Source of the DNA: Acidimicrobiales bacterium | GTDB lineage: Bacteria; Actinomycetota; Acidimicrobiia; Acidimicrobiales; Iamiaceae | Direction of reading: 5' to 3' | Assembly (NCBI GenBank): GCA_035630295.1 | Contig: DASQKY010000042.1 | Location: 372,001-436,000 of the forward strand | DNA length: 64,000 bases | Shown: piece after piece, positions 1 to 8,070 of the stretch | Position numbering within the stretch: position 1 is the first letter of the stretch | Layout of the letters: every line of letters starts with the position of its first letter | Made by a program: the position numbers and the translations under genes | The notes under the pieces: model-generated | Told to the model about the DNA's origin: nothing | The model's input: only the letters and a program-made list of their open reading frames with translations | Databases searched by the model: none

Positions 1-1242
1 GGCGGGCAGGTCCGACAGCTCCGAGGCGATGGCCAGCTGGAGGTGGTGGCCGGGGATGGCCTCGTGGTAGGCCACCGAGGCGGTGTCGAAGCGGTTGCGC
101 TCGCCGGCGTCGTGGGTGTTCACGAAGTAGGCGCCGGAGCGGCTGCCGTCGGCCGCCGGGGGGAAGTAGTAGGCGGCGGGGGCGTCGGCGGCCAGCACCC
201 CGGGCACGGCCTTCACCTCGCAGCGGTCCACGGGCAGGCGACCGAACCAGTCGCCCATGGCCGCCTCGGCCGCGGCCACGCATCGCCGGGCGTCGTCCAG
301 GGGCTCGTCGGGGCGGTCCGGGTCGTAGCGCAGGGCCGGGTCGCTGCGGAGCCGTTCGAAGATCTCGGCCCGGTCGGTGGTGCCGAACAGGCGGTGGCCG
401 ACCTCGGCCGTCCGCTCGTCGACCTGGGCCAGCTCGTCCAGGCCCGTCTGGTGGACGGCCCCGGGGTCGAGGTCGAGTCCGGTGTTGGACCGGATGAGGA
501 AGCGGTACAGCTCGTCGCCGCCCGGGAGGTGGCTCAGGCCCGAGGAGTCGTCGGGCCGGGCTGCCGGCAGCAGCTCGGTGCGCAGCACCTCGGCGTAGCG
601 GGCGAAGGCGGGCCGCACCACGTCCTGGACCGCGGCCCGGAGGTCGGCCCGCCAGGCGTCCTCGCCGTCCCAGCCCTCCGGCCCGGGGAAGGTGGTGAAG
701 GGGTCGCTCTCCAGGGGCGAGGCCAGGTAGCCGTCGACCTGGTTCAGGGCTCGGGTGACCACGATGCGGGGCGGGGTGCGGCCCGAGGCCAACCCGGCCC
801 GGAAGCGCTCCACCGCCCCGTCGAGGAGCTGGTCGGTCTTGCGGTGGCGTTCCACCAGGTCGAGGGCGTTCTGGGGCTCGGGCGCGTTGACCTGGGGGGC
901 GGCGGTCAGGAGCCCGGTGGCCACCCCGTCCATCTGGTCGTAGCGCAGCTCCACCGTGCGATGGGCGATGTGGCCCAGGGCGTCGTCCAGGGTCTCGATC
1001 AGGAGGTCGCGGGTGACCCGGTCGGGGAGGCCCATCTCGTCGGTGGGCAGCTCGGCCACCCGGGCCCGCAGGTCCTGCCACCGGGCCTCCAGCTCGCTCT
1101 CGGCGGTGACGCTGACGTCCTCGATCTCGGTGTCGAAGCGACGGTCCCCGAGGAACGTGGCGTAGCTGGGCGCGACCCGCATGAGGGCCTCCCAGTACTC
1201 GTCGGCGAGGGCCCGGAGGGTGGAGGCGGTGGCGTCCGGCAT
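1..1242 (-). CDS. DUF885 family peptidase-like protein (partial, C-terminus outside window)
   Basis: The minus-strand reading frame is open from the ATG at 1242 to the window edge, giving 414 codons without a stop, so the C-terminal part lies outside. Near the last visible residues it reads YHEAIPGHHLQLA, the HExxGHH-type signature of the DUF885 family, which are predicted zinc-dependent hydrolases of uncertain substrate. Family members usually have 550-600 residues, so roughly two thirds is here. The start follows CATGAT-GGGGCG-ATG with no Shine-Dalgarno sequence. It is transcribed away from the window and lies downstream of the TetR gene on the same strand. No signal peptide is visible. Family assignment is confident; substrate is unknown. 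Confidence 0.85.
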   Translation of the reverse strand, partial: MPDATASTLRALADEYWEALMRVAPSYATFLGDRRFDTEIEDVSVTAESELEARWQDLRARVAELPTDEMGLPDRVTRDLLIETLDDALGHIAHRTVELRYDQMDGVATGLLTAAPQVNAPEPQNALDLVERHRKTDQLLDGAVERFRAGLASGRTPPRIVVTRALNQVDGYLASPLESDPFTTFPGPEGWDGEDAWRADLRAAVQDVVRPAFARYAEVLRTELLPAARPDDSSGLSHLPGGDELYRFLIRSNTGLDLDPGAVHQTGLDELAQVDERTAEVGHRLFGTTDRAEIFERLRSDPALRYDPDRPDEPLDDARRCVAAAEAAMGDWFGRLPVDRCEVKAVPGVLAADAPAAYYFPPAADGSRSGAYFVNTHDAGERNRFDTASVAYHEAIPGHHLQLAIASELSDLPA

Positions 1243-1248
1243 CGCCCC

Positions 1249-1254
1249 ATCATG
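1249..1254 (-). promoter_or_regulatory. Possible -10 element (CATGAT) of the DUF885 gene
   Basis: CATGAT lies 6 nt before the ATG at 1242. It departs from TAnnnT at the first base, but position and lack of a ribosome-binding site match the clearer leaderless promoters of this window. Confidence 0.4.
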
Positions 1255-1277
1255 CCCCGGTCTCCGGGACCGTCCGC

Positions 1278-1868
1278 TCAGGCGCCGCGGATGCCCCGGA
1301 GGCCGGCCCAGGCCAGGTTGGCCACCCGGTGGGCGGTGGCATCCGGGTCCGGGTCGGGGACGGTGTCGGTGAGGGCGTGGCGGCTGGTCACCTCGGCGAT
1401 GCCCACGATGCCCCGGGCCAACAGGAGCCGGTCGGGCTCGGACAGGCCCTCCACGTCGATCAGCGCGGCCACGGTGTGGGCGAAGGCATCCTCCACCCGT
1501 ACCAGGGCGTCGGTCAGGTCCCGGTCGCGGCGGCTGTCGGCCATGAACAGCAGGCGGAAGGCGTCGCGGTGCTCGCTCACGAAGCGGAAGTAGACCCGGA
1601 ACCCGGCCTCGACCTGCTCCCGGGGCGAGTCGGCGTCCGCGGTGGCCTTGAGCACGGCGCTGGCCAGCCGGTCGGCCACGTCGTCGACCAGCTCCCGGTA
1701 CAGGGCCCGCTTGGACCGGAAGTGCTGGTACAGCACCGGCTTGGTGACCCCGGCGGCCTCGGCCACCCGATCCATCGACACGCCGTGGTAGCCCTGATCG
1801 GCGAACTCGGCCTGGGCGACGTCGAGGAGTTGGCGGCGCCGGGCCGCGGCGGGGAGGCGGGGCGCCAT
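1278..1868 (-). CDS. TetR family transcriptional regulator
   Basis: A 196-residue protein of standard TetR size. Residues about 10-56 form the N-terminal DNA-binding domain, with helix-turn-helix core MDRVAEAAGVTKPVLYQHF and the following KRALYRELV helix, both close to family consensus. The C-terminal two thirds is the variable ligand-binding part, so the effector cannot be predicted. It lies 113 nt downstream of the alcohol dehydrogenase on the same strand, which makes that gene a possible target, but its own promoter-like TAGCGT suggests separate transcription. The ATG at 1868 is chosen because the hexamer is 6 nt upstream. Confidence 0.9.
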   Translation of the reverse strand: MAPRLPAAARRRQLLDVAQAEFADQGYHGVSMDRVAEAAGVTKPVLYQHFRSKRALYRELVDDVADRLASAVLKATADADSPREQVEAGFRVYFRFVSEHRDAFRLLFMADSRRDRDLTDALVRVEDAFAHTVAALIDVEGLSEPDRLLLARGIVGIAEVTSRHALTDTVPDPDPDATAHRVANLAWAGLRGIRGA

Positions 1869-1874
1869 GGCGGC

Positions 1875-1880
1875 ACGCTA
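1875..1880 (-). promoter_or_regulatory. -10 element TAGCGT of the TetR gene
   Basis: On the minus strand TAGCGT is followed by GCCGCC and then the ATG at 1868. No purine-rich ribosome-binding site fits between them, so the message probably begins at the start codon. Confidence 0.65.
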
Positions 1881-1981
1881 CCGGCTGGTGCGGCCCGGCT
1901 CGGGTCCGGGGAACGGGGTGAGGGTGGCGGCCGGGGGCCCGGCCCGGCCCCGCCGATGGGCGGCCCGGGAGCCGTCGGCGC

Positions 1982-3085
1982 TCAGTGCTGGTGGGTGATG
2001 ACCGAGCGGGCGACCTCGCCCGACTGCATGGCCTCGAAGGCCCCGTTGATGTCCTCGATGGAGATCTCGCGGCTGATGAGCTCGTCCAGCTTGAGCTCGC
2101 CGTCCTGCCACAGGCCGATGAGCTTGGGGACATCGCGCTGCACGTCGGCCGAGCCGTACCAGCAGCCCTTGATGGTCTTGTTCAGGTACAGGAACGTGAA
2201 GGCGGCGTTGAACGTGAGCATCACGTCCAGGGGGGGCACGCCCACCAGGATGGCCTCGCCCCCGGGGCGCAGCATGTCCACGGCCTGGGTGATGGTGGCC
2301 TGGAGGCCGATGACCTCGAAGGCGGCGTGCACGCCCTTCTGGGTCAGCGACATGACCTGGCCCACGGTGTCGCCGTCGTCGGGGTTCACCAGGTCGGTGG
2401 CCCCGAACTGCTTGGCCATGTCCAGCTTGGAGGCGAACTTGTCGATGGCGATGATCCGCTCGGCGCCGGCGATGCGGGCCCCCTGGATCACGTTGAGGCC
2501 CACGCCCCCGCAGCCGATGACGGCCACCGTGTCGCCCGGGCGGATGTCGGCCGTGTTGAGGGCGGCGCCCACGCCGGTGAGGACGCCGCAGCCGATGAGG
2601 GCGGCGATGTTCAGGGGCACGTCGGCGGGGATCTTGACCGTGCTGATCTCGGGGACGATGGCCTGCTGGCCGAACGTGCCCAGCGAGGCCATCTGGTGGA
2701 GGGCGGCCCCGCCCGAGGTCAGGCGGGTGGTGCCGTCCAGCATGCCGGCCGCGGCCGCGGTGGCGGCCTGGTCGCACAGGTAGGGCTGGCCCCGGCGGCA
2801 CGGGCCGCACTCGCCGCAGCGGGGGACGAAGGACAGCACCACGTGGTCGCCGGGGGCGACGGTGCTGACGCCCTCGCCCACCTCCTCGACCACGCCGGCG
2901 CCCTCGTGGCCCAGCACGATCGGGGTGGGCAGGGGGATGGTGCCGTTCTGGACCGACAGGTCGGAGTGGCAGACGCCGGAGGCCTCCACCCGCACCCGCA
3001 CCTCGCCGGGGCCGGGCGGAGCCAGCTCGACGTCGTCGCGGATCTCCAGCGGGGTTCCCACACCGGTGAGCACGGCGGCCTTCAT
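1982..3085 (-). CDS. Zinc-dependent alcohol dehydrogenase (MDR family, class III/AdhD-like)
   Basis: A 367-residue medium-chain dehydrogenase that should interconvert an alcohol and an aldehyde with NAD. The catalytic zinc ligands are visible as Cys39 in GVCHSD and His60-Glu61 in GHEGAG. The structural zinc set is Cys90, 93, 96 and 104 (CGECGPC...YLC). The nucleotide-binding motif is GCGGVG. The region HQMASLGTFGQQ and the central fold resemble actinobacterial AdhD, NDMA-dependent and mycothiol-dependent enzymes, so a thiol-adduct substrate is possible. The start is supported by GAGGAG 7 nt upstream of the ATG. It is divergent from the hydrolase at 3203. Confidence 0.9.
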   Translation of the reverse strand: MKAAVLTGVGTPLEIRDDVELAPPGPGEVRVRVEASGVCHSDLSVQNGTIPLPTPIVLGHEGAGVVEEVGEGVSTVAPGDHVVLSFVPRCGECGPCRRGQPYLCDQAATAAAAGMLDGTTRLTSGGAALHQMASLGTFGQQAIVPEISTVKIPADVPLNIAALIGCGVLTGVGAALNTADIRPGDTVAVIGCGGVGLNVIQGARIAGAERIIAIDKFASKLDMAKQFGATDLVNPDDGDTVGQVMSLTQKGVHAAFEVIGLQATITQAVDMLRPGGEAILVGVPPLDVMLTFNAAFTFLYLNKTIKGCWYGSADVQRDVPKLIGLWQDGELKLDELISREISIEDINGAFEAMQSGEVARSVITHQH

Positions 3086-3202
3086 GAGCGTCTCCTCGTG
3101 ACGAGAACGGGGCCCGGACCCTAGCTCAGGAAACTGACCGGTGGGTCAAGTGCGGTCCGCCGGGCCGGCGTAGGCTGGCGGCCCCGTCGCCCGGAGGTTG
3201 CC

Positions 3203-4144
3203 GTGCCCGTCGTCCCCGAGATCCAGGCCCTGCTCGACCAGCTGGCGGCCAACCCCATCGACATGACCGCGGTCAGCCCCGGGGCCATGCGGATGATGTA
3301 CAAGGTGGTGGCCTCGGCCCGGGGGGAGACGATCGAGGTCGGCGCGGTGGAGGGCCGCGACCTGGACGGGCCCGGGGGCCCGCTGCCGGTGCGCGTCTAC
3401 CGGCCCGAGGGCGAGGGCCCCGCCCCCGTCCTGGTCTGGTACCACGGCGGCGGTTGGGTCATCGGCGACGTCGACACCTCGGATGCCACCGCCCGTCGCC
3501 TGTGCGCCGAGGCCGGGGTGGTGGTGGTCTCGGTCGAGTACCGCCTGGCCCCCGAGCACCCCTACCCGGCCGGCCCCGAGGACGCCTGGGCCGCCCTGTC
3601 GTGGGTGGCCGGCCACGCCGCGGAGATCGGCGGCGACCCCGAGCGGCTGGCCGTGGGGGGCGACTCGGCCGGCGGCAACCTGGCCGCCCTGGTCGCCCTC
3701 CGGGCCCGCGACGAGGGCGGGCCCGTCCTGCGCCACCAGCTCCTCGTGTACCCGGCCACCGACCTGGCCATGGGCCACCCCTCCATCCGGGAGAACGGCG
3801 AGGGGTACTTCCTCACCGAGGCGTCCATGCTGTGGTTCGCCGACCACTACCTGGGGGCCGACCGCCAGCACGGCGACCCGGCCTCACCGGCGGTGTCGCC
3901 GCTGCGGGCCGAGGTGGCCGGCGTGGCCCCGGCCCAGGTGCTGACGGCCGAGTACGACCCGCTCCGCGACGAGGGCGACGCCTACGCCGCCCACCTGGCC
4001 GAGGCCGGCGTGCCCGTCGACCACGTCTCCCACCCGGGCCTGATCCACGGCTTCTTCAGCATGGGCTCGTTCTCCCCCGACGCCGACAAGGCCACGGCGG
4101 CGGCCATCGACCGCCTCCGCACCGCCCTCCACACCGAGGCCTGA
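3203..4144 (+). CDS. Alpha/beta hydrolase, hormone-sensitive lipase family
   Basis: A 313-residue carboxylesterase-type enzyme. It has the HSL oxyanion motif HGGG (residues 81-84), the nucleophile in GDSAGG (Ser155), a catalytic Asp in YDPLRDEGDAYA and the His in HPGLIHGF, in the expected order and spacing. The likely substrate is a short or medium acyl ester; nothing in the sequence narrows it further. The GTG start has GGAGG about 7 nt upstream. It faces away from the alcohol dehydrogenase across a 117-nt shared promoter region, so the two may serve one degradation route, which is inference. Confidence 0.88.
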   Translation: MPVVPEIQALLDQLAANPIDMTAVSPGAMRMMYKVVASARGETIEVGAVEGRDLDGPGGPLPVRVYRPEGEGPAPVLVWYHGGGWVIGDVDTSDATARRLCAEAGVVVVSVEYRLAPEHPYPAGPEDAWAALSWVAGHAAEIGGDPERLAVGGDSAGGNLAALVALRARDEGGPVLRHQLLVYPATDLAMGHPSIRENGEGYFLTEASMLWFADHYLGADRQHGDPASPAVSPLRAEVAGVAPAQVLTAEYDPLRDEGDAYAAHLAEAGVPVDHVSHPGLIHGFFSMGSFSPDADKATAAAIDRLRTALHTEA

Positions 4145-4175
4145 GCCGCCCCTGCGGATCGGCTCGCCCGGCCGG

Positions 4176-4457
4176 CTACCAGCTGCCCTCGCGGTCGGCG
4201 CGGTCGGCGGCCCGGACGGCGTAGCCGAAGACGATGGCCGGGGCCAGGACGATCGAGCCCACCACCAGGCTGGTGACGATGAGGTTCACGACCCACCCGG
4301 CGAACCCGACCGCGAAGCCGACCACGAAGGCGACCACGGCCACGCCGAAGAGGCCGTAGCCGGCGCCCTGCCCGAGGCTGACCCACCGCTCGATGCGGCG
4401 CCTCCGCTCCATCACGGGATCCTCCGCGCCACGCTCGTCGCTGCCCTCTGCGGCCAT
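4176..4457 (-). CDS. Small membrane protein, function unknown
   Basis: A 93-residue protein with a charged N-terminus (about 27 residues) and two hydrophobic segments, roughly residues 33-55 (GYGLFGVAVVAFVVGFAVG) and 58-80, followed by a basic tail. It looks like a two-helix inner-membrane protein with Gly-rich helix packing. No known domain is recognised. The ATG at 4457 is supported by TAACGT 7 nt upstream. It is convergent with the hydrolase and 44 nt upstream, on the opposite transcriptional side, of the kinase stop codon. Confidence 0.65.
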   Translation of the reverse strand: MAAEGSDERGAEDPVMERRRRIERWVSLGQGAGYGLFGVAVVAFVVGFAVGFAGWVVNLIVTSLVVGSIVLAPAIVFGYAVRAADRADREGSW

Positions 4458-4464
4458 GGCGGCG

Positions 4465-4470
4465 ACGTTA
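4465..4470 (-). promoter_or_regulatory. -10 element TAACGT of the 93-aa membrane protein
   Basis: TAACGT, then CGCCGCC, then ATG on the minus strand; there is no Shine-Dalgarno sequence. Confidence 0.6.
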
Positions 4471-4501
4471 CCCAGGGACCGGGCTCGGGCCGCGGGCCGG
4501 C

Positions 4502-6040
4502 TCAGTGGTTGAGGGTGGCGTGGATGTCCTTGGTCGCCTTGTAGGTGGCCAGGAAGGCGTCGTAGAGCTCGTCGTAGACCTGGCCGGCCTCGGGGTCGGG
4601 GGTGAACTCGCGCTCGACTGCGACCAAGCCGTCGAGGTCGTCCACGGTCAGGCGGCCCAGGGCCACCGCCGCCACCAGGGCCACCCCTCGGGTGCCGGCG
4701 TGCTGGTAGTCCTCCACCCGTCGGATGGGGCGCTGGAGCACATCGGCGTGGATCTGGCACCACAGGTCGGAGCGGGCCCCGCCCCCGATGACCACGATGG
4801 GCCCCAGGGGCGACTTGGTGAACGCCTCCACCACCTGGAGCAGCCACCGGGAGTTGTAGGCCACGCCCTCCAGGATGGAGCGGAGCATGTCGGCCCGGTC
4901 ATGGGCCAGGCTCAGGTTGGTCCAGCCGCCCCGGATGGTGTGGTCGTCGACGGGGGTGCGCTCGCCGTTGAGCCACGGCAGGTAGATGAGCTTCCTGCTG
5001 CCGGGCGGTGCGGTGGCCGCCACCTCGTTCAGCTCGTCCAGGTCGCCCACCAGCTTCAGCTGGTCGCGGGCGTGGAGCAGGCAGGCGCCGGCCGCCTCGT
5101 GCTCGTTGGCCAGGAAGTACTTGCCCGGCAGGGCGGCCGGGAAGGCGGCCATGTTGTGGCGGATGTCGGTGCGCTTGACCGGCAGGTGGAAGCTGAGCCA
5201 CGACGACGTGCCCAGGTACAGGTGGGGCTCGTAGTCCTTGACCGCCCCGCAGCCCACCACCGCGGCGTGCACGTCGCCCATCGCCGTGGTCACCGGCAGG
5301 CCGGCGGCGATGCCCCAGTCAGCGGCCACCTCGGCCAGCAGCTCGCCCACCACCGTGGCCGACGGGACCAGCGGGGGCAGCTTGGCCTTGTCCAGCCCGG
5401 TCCAGGACAGGAGCTGGGGGTCGTAGCGGATGGCCTCGCGGTCGCGGTTGTCGGTGAGCCAGTGCAACACCGCGCAGTCGTGCGAGGTCACCGCCTTCCC
5501 GGTGAGCCGCAGGTTCAGGTAGTCGGCCGGCTCCAGGAACCGCTCGGTGGCGGCGTAGACGTCGGGGCGCTGGTCCTTGAGCCAGAGGATGTGGGCCAGG
5601 GAGTCCTTGCCCGAGTGGCTGGGGGCCCCGCCGGTGAGCTGCAGCCACTTGGCCAGGCGCCGGGGGTCGTAGCCCATGACGTTGATGCGGCCGCTGACCG
5701 CCTTGGCCACCTGGGGGGCGCCCCGGCTGTCCATCCAGATGATGGAGTTGCCGATGGCCTTGCCGTCGGCGTCGACGGCCACCGTGCCCGACCAGTGGCA
5801 GGTGACGGCGACGGCGATGAGCGAGGCGGCCTCGTCGGGGGCCTTGGCCACCAGGCGCCCGATGCCGCGGGTGATGGCGGCCCACCAGTCGTCGGGGTCC
5901 TGCTCGGCCCCGTCGGGCGGGTCCAGGATGAGCCGGGTGGTCTCGATCTCGTGGGCCACCACCTTGCCCCGCAGGTCCACGAAGGCCACCTTGGGCCCCC
6001 CGGTGCCGAGGTCGATGGCGAGGATGTGGTCGGCGGTCAC
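4502..6040 (-). CDS. FGGY family carbohydrate kinase (xylulokinase-like)
   Basis: A 512-residue sugar kinase of normal FGGY length. The N-terminal ATPase-fold phosphate motif is AIDLGTGGPKVAFVD. The second domain has the adenosine-binding stretch IVVIGGGARSDLWCQIHADV, and the metal/substrate region reads TAMGDVHAAVVG. It should phosphorylate a sugar or polyol with ATP. The closest group by eye is xylulokinase, but no isomerase or transporter is adjacent to confirm this. The GTG start follows a GGGGGA stretch, and a possible -10 (TAGGGT) lies further upstream near 6070, so this gene has a leader. Confidence 0.85.
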   Translation of the reverse strand: MTADHILAIDLGTGGPKVAFVDLRGKVVAHEIETTRLILDPPDGAEQDPDDWWAAITRGIGRLVAKAPDEAASLIAVAVTCHWSGTVAVDADGKAIGNSIIWMDSRGAPQVAKAVSGRINVMGYDPRRLAKWLQLTGGAPSHSGKDSLAHILWLKDQRPDVYAATERFLEPADYLNLRLTGKAVTSHDCAVLHWLTDNRDREAIRYDPQLLSWTGLDKAKLPPLVPSATVVGELLAEVAADWGIAAGLPVTTAMGDVHAAVVGCGAVKDYEPHLYLGTSSWLSFHLPVKRTDIRHNMAAFPAALPGKYFLANEHEAAGACLLHARDQLKLVGDLDELNEVAATAPPGSRKLIYLPWLNGERTPVDDHTIRGGWTNLSLAHDRADMLRSILEGVAYNSRWLLQVVEAFTKSPLGPIVVIGGGARSDLWCQIHADVLQRPIRRVEDYQHAGTRGVALVAAVALGRLTVDDLDGLVAVEREFTPDPEAGQVYDELYDAFLATYKATKDIHATLNH

Positions 6041-6130
6041 GGTGTCCCCCGGGGCGGGCTGGTGCAGGGCCGGCCAACCCTACGCGCCGTGCCCGACCCG
6101 GCTCCGGCCCTCGTCGCCGGGCCGGGCCGG

Positions 6131-6136
6131 TAGCGT
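6131..6136 (+). promoter_or_regulatory. -10 element TAGCGT before the crotonase gene at 6145
   Basis: TAGCGT is separated from the GTG start by the 8 nt CCCGGCCC, leaving no room for a ribosome-binding site. Confidence 0.6.
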
Positions 6137-6144
6137 CCCGGCCC

Positions 6145-6945
6145 GTGGACTCGCCCTCGCCGGACATCCGGGCCGAGGTGGTCGACGGGGTGGCCCGCCT
6201 GACCATCGACCGGCCCGAGGTGCGCAACGCCCTCTCGTGGGACGCCATCGCCGCCCTCCGCCACCTGGTGGCCGCCTGCCGGGACGACCCCGCGGTGCGG
6301 GTGCTGGTCCTGACCGGGGCCGGCGACCGGGCCTTCTGCTCCGGCGCCGACCTGGGGGGGATGGCCACCGGGGCCGATGCCGACCCGGCCGCCGTCCACG
6401 CCGCCCGGGGCGAGCTGGCCGGCCTGTTCACCGACCTGTGGGCCGTGGGCAAGCCCACCATCGCCCGGGTGCGGGGCTACGCCCTGGCCGGCGGCTTCGG
6501 CCTGGCCCTGGCCTGCGACCTGGTGGTGTGCGCCGAGGACGCCACCTTCGGCACGCCGGAGATCGACGTCGGCCTGTGGCCCCACATGATCACCGTCCCG
6601 CTGGTGCGGTCCATGCCCCCCAAGCGGGCCCTGGAGCTGATGATGACCGGCCGCCGGGTGGACGCGGCCGAGGCCGAGCGCATCGGCTTCGTGCACCGGG
6701 TGGTCCCGACCGACGAGCTGGACGCGGCCACCGACGAGCTGGCCGCCACCCTGGCCGCCAAGTCGCCCACCGCGCTGCGCCTCGGGCGCGACGCCTTCTA
6801 CGCCACCTGGGACATGGCCGCGGCCGATGCCCTGGCCGCCCTCCACCCGCTGCTCACCGTCACCGCCGCCACCGCCGATGCCGCCGAGGGCCTGGCCGCC
6901 TTCCGCGAGAAGCGCCCGCCGTCCTGGCCCAGCTCCCCCGGCTGA
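6145..6945 (+). CDS. Enoyl-CoA hydratase/isomerase family protein
   Basis: A 266-residue crotonase-fold protein. The CoA and oxyanion segments are FCSGADLGGM and GYALAGGFGLALACD. Of the two classical hydratase glutamates, the one in the AGG...CD segment is Gly here, while the second in FGTPEIDVGL is retained. That pattern occurs in isomerase- or hydrolase-like members, so plain hydration of enoyl-CoA is not assured. The GTG at 6145 is chosen from the promoter position. It is a single gene, converging on the SDR operon across a palindromic repeat. Confidence 0.85.
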   Translation: MDSPSPDIRAEVVDGVARLTIDRPEVRNALSWDAIAALRHLVAACRDDPAVRVLVLTGAGDRAFCSGADLGGMATGADADPAAVHAARGELAGLFTDLWAVGKPTIARVRGYALAGGFGLALACDLVVCAEDATFGTPEIDVGLWPHMITVPLVRSMPPKRALELMMTGRRVDAAEAERIGFVHRVVPTDELDAATDELAATLAAKSPTALRLGRDAFYATWDMAAADALAALHPLLTVTAATADAAEGLAAFREKRPPSWPSSPG

Positions 6946-6957
6946 CACCGGTCCGCC

Positions 6958-7007
6958 CGTTCTGAGGCGCCACGGCTCGTGGGAGCGTGCCGAGGCGCCT
7001 CAGAACG
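6958..7007 (+). repeat. Class A intergenic palindrome, copy 1
   Basis: Perfect 14-nt arms CGTTCTGAGGCGCC (6958-6971) and GGCGCCTCAGAACG (6994-7007) enclose 22 nt that can partly pair further (CGGC with GCCG). It fills the gap between two convergent genes, so it may also act as a two-way terminator. Related copies lie at 25180 and 45267. Confidence 0.85.
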
Positions 7008-7020
7008 GAGACGGGGAGGG

Positions 7021-8070
7021 TCAGGGCAGGCGCTTGAGCAGGGCCAGGGCGCCCATGCGGGCCGGGGACTGGTGGTGGGAGCCGGTGCGGCCGTCCAGGG
7101 TGTCGCGGTGGGCCAGCCACCAGTCGTAGGTCTCGGCCAGCATGGTGGGCGTGTCGTAGCGGGCCTCCCACCCCAGCTCCCGCTGGGCCCGGCCGCTGTC
7201 GAACCACAGCGACTCGCCGTAGAGCAGCCAGTGGTAGGGGGCCAGGGGCAGCAGGTGGCCCCGCGACGCCGCCTCCATGGCCAGGCGGGCCGGCCGGTGG
7301 GGCAGCGATCGCACCCGGGCCCCGGTGCCGGCGTGGGCGCACAGCGACTCCAGCGTCTCCCGCATGGTGCCGAACCCGGGGGCGCCCACGTTGTAGGCCG
7401 CCGGGCCGGGGCGGTCGCCGGCCCGCAGGCAGGCGTCGGCCAGGTCGGCGGCGTGGACGAACTGGTAGCGGTTGTCGCCCGGGCCCAGCACCGGCACCGG
7501 CGCCCCCTCGGCCACCAGCTCGAACAGCATGGACATGATGCCGAGGCGCCCGTGGCCCAGGATGGTGCGGGGCCGGACGACGGTGACGTCGAGGCCGGCG
7601 GCCGCCGCGTCGCGGCACAGCAGCTCGGCCTCCAGCTTGGCCCGGCCGTAGGCCTCCAGGGGCCGGGGTGGGGTGTCCTCGTCCACCGGGTTGCGCTCGG
7701 GGATGCCGTACACCGCGCTGGTCGAGGTGGACACCACCTTGGACACCCCGGCGTCGCGGGCGGCGACGAGCAGGGTCGCCGTCCCGACCACGTTGACGCT
7801 CCAGAACAGGTGGCGGTCCTTGGCCAGGGGCACCTGGGCCACGTTGTGGAAGGCCACGTCCACGTCCTGGCAGGCGGCCCGGACGGCCTCGGCGTCGCGG
7901 ATGTCGGCCTCGACCACCTCGACGCCGTCGGGCACCTGGTCGGGCACCATCACGTCCAGGATCCGGACCTGGTCGCCCCGGGCCCGCAGCCGCTCGACCA
8001 GCATGGTGCCGAAGAAGCCGCTCCCGCCGGTGACCAGGCTGCGCCGCCCGCTGGCGGTGGGCCCGCTCAC
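7021..8070 (-). CDS. NAD-dependent epimerase/dehydratase (extended SDR)
   Basis: A 349-residue extended short-chain dehydrogenase. The Rossmann motif is TGGSGFFG near residue 14, and the SDR catalytic group is STSAVYG with the Tyr-x3-Lys motif YGRAK. It resembles nucleotide-sugar epimerases and 3-beta-hydroxysteroid dehydrogenase-like SDRs. The GTG start overlaps the stop of the preceding SDR by 4 nt (GTGA), which decides the start and shows translational coupling. It is the last gene of the operon that begins at 10923. Confidence 0.85.
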   Translation of the reverse strand: MSGPTASGRRSLVTGGSGFFGTMLVERLRARGDQVRILDVMVPDQVPDGVEVVEADIRDAEAVRAACQDVDVAFHNVAQVPLAKDRHLFWSVNVVGTATLLVAARDAGVSKVVSTSTSAVYGIPERNPVDEDTPPRPLEAYGRAKLEAELLCRDAAAAGLDVTVVRPRTILGHGRLGIMSMLFELVAEGAPVPVLGPGDNRYQFVHAADLADACLRAGDRPGPAAYNVGAPGFGTMRETLESLCAHAGTGARVRSLPHRPARLAMEAASRGHLLPLAPYHWLLYGESLWFDSGRAQRELGWEARYDTPTMLAETYDWWLAHRDTLDGRTGSHHQSPARMGALALLKRLP